This document shows positions 59,927-64,000 of a DNA stretch of 64,000 nucleotides, piece by piece. The notes under the pieces are model-generated. The model did not search any database, was not told the DNA's origin, and worked only from the letters and a program-made list of their open reading frames with translations. Made by a program: the position numbers and the translations under genes. Every line of letters starts with the position of its first letter. Position 1 is the first letter of the stretch. This DNA is from CAWUKT01 sp963923035 (GTDB taxonomy: Bacteria > Bacteroidota > Bacteroidia > J057 > JADKCL01): NCBI GenBank assembly GCA_963923035.1, contig CAWUKT010000001.1, positions 62,001-126,000 on the forward strand, read 5' to 3'.

Positions 59927-60718
59927 TTAGATTTTGTTGAGGGTGCGGAGATATTGTTGTAGGGTGGCTTGTACCAATGGCGCCTGGACTTGGGGTAGCA
60001 CACCGTTGAGCCAACCTTTTATGTGTTTGCGATAAGAAATGTTGTGAAAGTCCCTTCCCTCTTCCAGCTGTTTTTCCTCTTCATTTTCCTTCCAACTGAT
60101 ACTTTTGGAGTGGGGGGAGGAGCCTTCGATGGTCAAATAGAGAAGGCGAATGCGCTCGTCGGGCAGATTGAGCCACTTTTTGGCGTAGTGGAGGTAGCGG
60201 ACCAATTGTTCGGGTTGATCATCAGCGTAAATTTTGTTCTCGATGACCACAGCAAAAGGGTTTTCGGGATCGCAGCCGTGAAGCAATATGTCGATCCGTC
60301 CCAGGGTTCCTGCGTTCTTTTCCGATGTTGTCTTCAAAAGCCGGGAGGGACCGAACATCTGATGATCTTTCTCAGGCAAAACCGCCTCAATGAAGCTCCG
60401 GTAGAACAAATCCCCCTGGGCGTGGGAGCCCCAAGGAGTGAGGAGGGCAGCCAGAAAAGGCGTATGAAATTTCTCCTCGTAACGACTCAAATTCAGCAAT
60501 CCGAAGACATCGAACCTGGAAGCCTGGGTCCGCTCGTGGTGCTTCCAGAGCCGGTAAAGGGGGGCAAATCCATTCAGCAACGCCGCAAATCCCATTTGAT
60601 CCCGCTCAAACCGCAACCCTTCCAGCGCTCTTTCTTTTTCCCGAAACCGCACCAGAAACTCCTTCACCTCATCAAGCGATGAGGCGTCCTCTCGGGCATC
60701 AGAGGCGAATTCAGACAT
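59927..60718 (-). CDS. PD-(D/E)XK nuclease family protein (PDDEXK_4), N-terminal part
   Basis: 263 residues. The family pattern is clear: EEKFHTPFLAALLTPWGSHAQGDLFYRSFIE at 81-111, then GRIDILL with D143 and VIENKIYADDQPEQLVRY with E160 and K162, giving the PD-(D/E)xK core. It ends at QYLRTLNKI, a point where family members usually continue for 150-200 residues. Possibly a restriction-like or defence nuclease; isolated here. See the downstream entry for the in-frame stop. Confidence 0.8.
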   Translation of the reverse strand: MSEFASDAREDASSLDEVKEFLVRFREKERALEGLRFERDQMGFAALLNGFAPLYRLWKHHERTQASRFDVFGLLNLSRYEEKFHTPFLAALLTPWGSHAQGDLFYRSFIEAVLPEKDHQMFGPSRLLKTTSEKNAGTLGRIDILLHGCDPENPFAVVIENKIYADDQPEQLVRYLHYAKKWLNLPDERIRLLYLTIEGSSPHSKSISWKENEEEKQLEEGRDFHNISYRKHIKGWLNGVLPQVQAPLVQATLQQYLRTLNKI

Positions 60719-60803
60719 GATTTTAACAGTTGGATGATTTACCAGAAAATACGACTTTCCCCTCCCACGTCCAAACCTGTTACCTCCTTCCCTTTATTGA
60801 AGC

Positions 60804-62585
60804 ATGCGCCATGTACAAACCCTCTTCGTCCTATTGATGACCTGCTCTTCTATGCTGCTCGCGCAGCCCACCAAGCAGCAAGCGGCGGTCAAGGAAGTCC
60901 TGTTTCCCATCGAAGGACCTGACCCCAACCTCTCCAATGCCGATTTTCTTCCCCTCAAGCCGCTGCTCCAGGACCGCCGGATCGTCGCCATGGGAGAATC
61001 CACCCACGGAACGCGGGAGTTTTTCCAGCTCAAGCACCGCATGCTGCGGTTCCTGGTCGAAGAATGCGGCTTCCGGACCTTCGCCATCGAGGCGAACTTC
61101 TCCGAGTGCCTGATCATCAACGACTATGTCCAAAATGGCGTCGGAGATGCCCGCAGCGGCCTCAAGGCCATTTATTTTTGGGTTTGGAACACCGAGGAGG
61201 TCCTGGCGATGATCGAATGGATGCGCCAGTGGAACGTTGACCACCCCAATGAGACCCAGCTCCAATTCCTGGGCTTCGACATGCAATTCACGCAGGAGGC
61301 GTCCCGGCAGATCGAGCAGTTCCTGTCGCAGCACCAGCCCGCGCTCCTGAACGAGCACCAGGACAACCTGGTGGCCATGCAAGGGGACCACTACTACCGG
61401 CAGCCCCTGGCCATCAAGGAAGCATGGTTCGAAACCGGCACCCAGGTTGCGACCGCGATTGAGGCGAATGCGGGAACCTGGTGCCAGGACTGTTCCGACC
61501 GGCAATTGATCGAGATCCGTATGCACGCCCGTGCGCTCCAGCAGGCCACAATGAATTTTGGGAAGCGACAATTGGGGCTCCGGGACAGCTGTATGGCGGC
61601 GAATACCCGCCACATCCTGAATGATTTTGTGGAAGAAGGCGGGAAAATGATGATTTGGGCCCACAACGGGCACCTCGTCAAAACCAAGCGCAATTTTTCT
61701 TACCCGATGCAGGGAGCTTGGTTGAAAGAGTGGTACGGAGACGAGATGTACACCATTGGCTTTGATTTTGGCGCCGGTGAATTTGCGTCCTACGCCAACG
61801 GATCCTTTGGCAGTTGGGAGGTAGAGCATACGAACAAAAAGAGCCTGCATACCCTGCTCGATGGCATGTCGGAACGGCCCTTTTTCATGGACCTTGTCCC
61901 CGAACGTCCCTCCAGCAAGGTGAAATCCTTTCTCAAGAAGAAATACGCCTACCAATCGTACGGCGCCGCTTTCTGGCCGGAATACCTCGACAAAATGGCC
62001 CGGCTGATCCACTATCCCAGCTGGTTCGACGGGTTGATTTTCGTTCCCCAGGCAACGGCGGCCCGGAATCTGAAATGGATCGAAAAATACCGCTCCCAGC
62101 TCAAGTTGGCCTCACCGGTGAAGGTCCCCGATACCGCCGAAGTGCGGTTGGAAGCTCGGTTGAGCGTGGCGGGAGACCTGGCCCAGGGATCGATCTGGTT
62201 GCGGGAAAAAATTGACACGAGCTATTTCGCTTTTATTCCGACCCACAGCAGCGATACCCTCCGCAAAGGCGGTTGGAGCGAGGTGACCTGCTTCGCGAAT
62301 TCAACCCATGCGCCCGGCCGCTTCGAATTGGGAGCGAGTCTACAGGGGCCGGGAACCTTGTGGTTGGACGATATTCGGTTGACCCAGCGGTCGGCTGAGG
62401 GCTGGCAACCGCTCATGGAGGCTGATTTTGACGGGGACGCGTCAGAGGAAGTAATGAAGGCCTGGAAAATGGTCTCCCACTGCTACGAAATGGAGATTGT
62501 GCCGGATCCGGCGGATGCCGGAAACAAGGTCTTGCGGATCCAGTGGACCCGAAATGTGCCGCCGTGGGCGCCCGAAAAGCAGTAG
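60804..62585 (+). CDS. Erythromycin-esterase-family secreted protein
   Basis: 593 residues, signal peptide MRHVQTLFVLLMTCSSMLLAQ. Ere-family motifs: VAMGESTHGTREFFQ (E65, H68) and later MMIWAHNGHLVKTKRN, plus FLGFDMQFT. The catalytic domain ends near 430; a C-terminal beta-sandwich of about 160 residues (LEARLSVAGDLAQGSIWL, GTLWLDDIRL) resembles a carbohydrate-binding-type module. Family members include macrolide esterases, but many are unrelated hydrolases; the export signal and extra domain argue against a cytoplasmic resistance role. Converges with ansA. Confidence 0.85.
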   Translation: MRHVQTLFVLLMTCSSMLLAQPTKQQAAVKEVLFPIEGPDPNLSNADFLPLKPLLQDRRIVAMGESTHGTREFFQLKHRMLRFLVEECGFRTFAIEANFSECLIINDYVQNGVGDARSGLKAIYFWVWNTEEVLAMIEWMRQWNVDHPNETQLQFLGFDMQFTQEASRQIEQFLSQHQPALLNEHQDNLVAMQGDHYYRQPLAIKEAWFETGTQVATAIEANAGTWCQDCSDRQLIEIRMHARALQQATMNFGKRQLGLRDSCMAANTRHILNDFVEEGGKMMIWAHNGHLVKTKRNFSYPMQGAWLKEWYGDEMYTIGFDFGAGEFASYANGSFGSWEVEHTNKKSLHTLLDGMSERPFFMDLVPERPSSKVKSFLKKKYAYQSYGAAFWPEYLDKMARLIHYPSWFDGLIFVPQATAARNLKWIEKYRSQLKLASPVKVPDTAEVRLEARLSVAGDLAQGSIWLREKIDTSYFAFIPTHSSDTLRKGGWSEVTCFANSTHAPGRFELGASLQGPGTLWLDDIRLTQRSAEGWQPLMEADFDGDASEEVMKAWKMVSHCYEMEIVPDPADAGNKVLRIQWTRNVPPWAPEKQ

Positions 62586-62589
62586 GAAA

Positions 62590-63630
62590 TCAGATGGTAT
62601 AGGCCCGCTCCGCGGTCATCTCTCCGCGGATGTTCCGCACGAGGTAGTAGCGTACCTTGTCCAGGTCATCGTACTTGCCCATCAGGTACATCATTTTGGT
62701 CAGCGCCGCCTCAAAAGTCATGTCGCCCCCACCCAATACCCCACTTTCGTTCAGCGCCTTGCTCGTCGAATAGCGTCCCTGCTCGACAAAGCCGCCATTG
62801 CATTGGGTGATGTTCAGGATCACTTTTCCCTGACTGGTACTTTCCTTCAACAAATCGATCAAGTCGGGATCGGTCGGGACATTCCCCGTCCCGTAGCTCT
62901 GCATGATGATGCCCCTGGATTCGGGGTGGAGGAAAATGCTCCGCAGGGCATCCACCGAAAGGCCCGGATAAAAGCGCGCATTGCCGATGTTCACTTCTAG
63001 TTTCTTTTGGACCTGGAAGAAGGAATTGATGTACGCGTCCTTGGGGGTGGGGTGGCGGTAGCGCAAATGGACGCCAGCTTCGACGAGCGGGCCAAAATTG
63101 GGCGAGTCAAAGGCCGAGAAGACGTCCGCATGGACTTTCTTGGCGCGGTTGGCGCGGAGGAGCTTGTATTCAAAGTAGATGCCGACTTCCCGGATGGGCG
63201 CATCCGGATGGGACGCGATCTCGATCGCGGTGATCAGGTTCTCGTGGGCGTCGGTCCGGATCTCATTGATGGGGAGTTGGGCGCCGGTCAGGATGACGGG
63301 CTTGGCGAGTCCTTCCAGAATAAACGACAGGGCCGAGCCGGTATACGCCATGGTATCGGACCCATGTAGCACGACGAAGCCATCGAAGTTTTGGTATTCC
63401 CGTTGGATTGCATTCGCAATTTCCAGCCATTCTTTCGGCCCGATATTGGACGAATCCATGGGCGAGGTATAGCTGGTGACCTCAATGTCACAAGCCAGCT
63501 TGTCCAGTTCCGGAAACTGTTCCTTGATGGCCCCAAAATCAAAGGGAATATAGGTGCCTTCCTCACTTTGGATCATCCCGATGGTGCCACCGGTATAAAT
63601 GAGAAGAAGTCGCTTGCGCTGGGAATTCAT
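62590..63630 (-). CDS. ansA: Type I L-asparaginase
   Basis: 346 residues. Asparaginase signatures: YTGGTIGM with the nucleophile Thr (residue 14-15), and VVLHGSDTMAYTGSALSF with the second Thr/Asp pair. Cytoplasmic, as no signal peptide is visible. It hydrolyses asparagine to aspartate and ammonia. Typical length for the type I enzyme; the C-terminal half is the expected flavodoxin-like domain. Confidence 0.95.
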   Translation of the reverse strand: MNSQRKRLLLIYTGGTIGMIQSEEGTYIPFDFGAIKEQFPELDKLACDIEVTSYTSPMDSSNIGPKEWLEIANAIQREYQNFDGFVVLHGSDTMAYTGSALSFILEGLAKPVILTGAQLPINEIRTDAHENLITAIEIASHPDAPIREVGIYFEYKLLRANRAKKVHADVFSAFDSPNFGPLVEAGVHLRYRHPTPKDAYINSFFQVQKKLEVNIGNARFYPGLSVDALRSIFLHPESRGIIMQSYGTGNVPTDPDLIDLLKESTSQGKVILNITQCNGGFVEQGRYSTSKALNESGVLGGGDMTFEAALTKMMYLMGKYDDLDKVRYYLVRNIRGEMTAERAYTI

Positions 63631-63644
63631 ACGTGATCCGGGGA

Positions 63645-64000
63645 TCAGTAGCTGGAGAAGGTATAGGTCAACCCAAAGGCCACACCGGCGTTCAGGTTGT
63701 TGGTCATGCCGCGATCGGTCGGGTAGAAAGTGACGTCTTCGGGGATGCCATTGGTCCAGAACTTATAGGAAGCGTTTTTGTCCTCGGCGTCGGTGATGCT
63801 GTAATCGGCGCGGAGGTGGATATTGGCAAATACGCTGTAGGTGAGCTTGATGTCCAGGCCGAAGTCAACGACGGGGCCGTGGTCGATCCAGCTGTACCGG
63901 TTGTAGGTCGTCGGATAATCGGTCACGTTGTCGAAGAGGCCTTGATCGGGCGTATAGCTCTGGTCGTCATTGCTGTACCGGGCACCAATCAGGAAATTGG
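63645..64000 (-). CDS. C-terminal end of an outer-membrane beta-barrel protein
   Basis: 118 residues visible; the frame is open through the window edge, so the start lies outside. The segment NFLIGARYSNDDQSYTPDQ, then FGLDIKLTYSVFANIHLRADYSI and a final AGVAFGLTYTFSSY has alternating strands and an aromatic end, as expected of a small outer-membrane barrel. 14 bases upstream of ansA on the same strand. Confidence 0.65.
   Translation of the reverse strand, partial: NFLIGARYSNDDQSYTPDQGLFDNVTDYPTTYNRYSWIDHGPVVDFGLDIKLTYSVFANIHLRADYSITDAEDKNASYKFWTNGIPEDVTFYPTDRGMTNNLNAGVAFGLTYTFSSY

Noticed and set aside
1..64000. CRISPR arrays, tRNA/rRNA genes, insertion sequences
   Set aside because: No regularly spaced direct repeats, no cloverleaf-like sequence or rRNA stretch, and no transposase or terminal repeats were noticed in reading.

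Overview
The window is a contiguous piece of a Bacteroidota chromosome, most like the Saprospiria/Lewinella-type lineages. The evidence is a SusC/SusD pair, TonB-linked receptors with N-terminal carboxypeptidase-like domains, several secreted proteins with C-terminal type IX secretion (T9SS) sorting domains, a PorV-type outer-membrane protein, promoters of the TTG-N18-TAnnTTTG kind, and the acpP-fabF-rnc and IPExxxVDY-pyk gene orders. Base composition is rather GC-rich for the phylum. I saw no tRNA, rRNA, CRISPR array, insertion sequence or prophage.

Layout. 1-9501 (minus): a five-gene surface/secretion operon (two large secreted proteins, a lipoprotein, a TonB-dependent receptor, a PorV/PorQ-like protein cut by the window edge). 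9658-15119: small housekeeping and accessory genes, including an AAA ATPase/TOPRIM pair (10889-12966) that looks like a defence module, and a dtd-membrane protein-mazG operon. 15158-17664 (plus): four tandem paralogues of a small two-helix membrane protein, then ruvC. 18385-26638 (plus): five tandem paralogues of a secreted arylsulfotransferase-like protein with T9SS tails, followed by an M20 amidohydrolase and a heptosyltransferase-like GT9. 28913-34230: core metabolism (rnc, fabF, acpP, pyk). 34247-36035: divergent TetR regulator and an AlkB-type membrane hydroxylase. 36137-40713: lipoprotein, small membrane protein, ECF sigma factor and a large helical protein with a composition break. 40927-47734: a Nudix-family (AraR/NrtR-like) regulator beside a SusC-SusD-SusE-like uptake cluster with no glycoside hydrolase. 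47992-50311: SUMF1-domain protein plus a repeat-containing T9SS protein. 50312-53748 (minus): a KDO-biosynthesis operon. 53839-56153: polyprenyl-type glycosyltransferase pair. 56285-64000: peptidoglycan recycling (LD-carboxypeptidase), mnmD, a Cys-rich lipoprotein, a PD-(D/E)XK nuclease gene interrupted by one in-frame stop, an erythromycin-esterase-like protein, asparaginase and the end of an outer-membrane barrel gene.

The most unusual observation is in the KDO operon. Between kdsA and a kdsC-like phosphatase, where other bacteria often carry the arabinose-5-phosphate isomerase KdsD (SIS domain plus two CBS domains), this genome has a fructose-6-phosphate-aldolase/transaldolase-type barrel fused to KdsD-type CBS domains. 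The Schiff-base lysine is kept, but two substrate-contacting residues are changed. This suggests an alternative, aldolase-based supply or control of arabinose 5-phosphate. The second is the 8-kb array of five secreted sulfotransferase-like paralogues. All functional statements come from reading the sequence and from remembered family knowledge; no database search was run.
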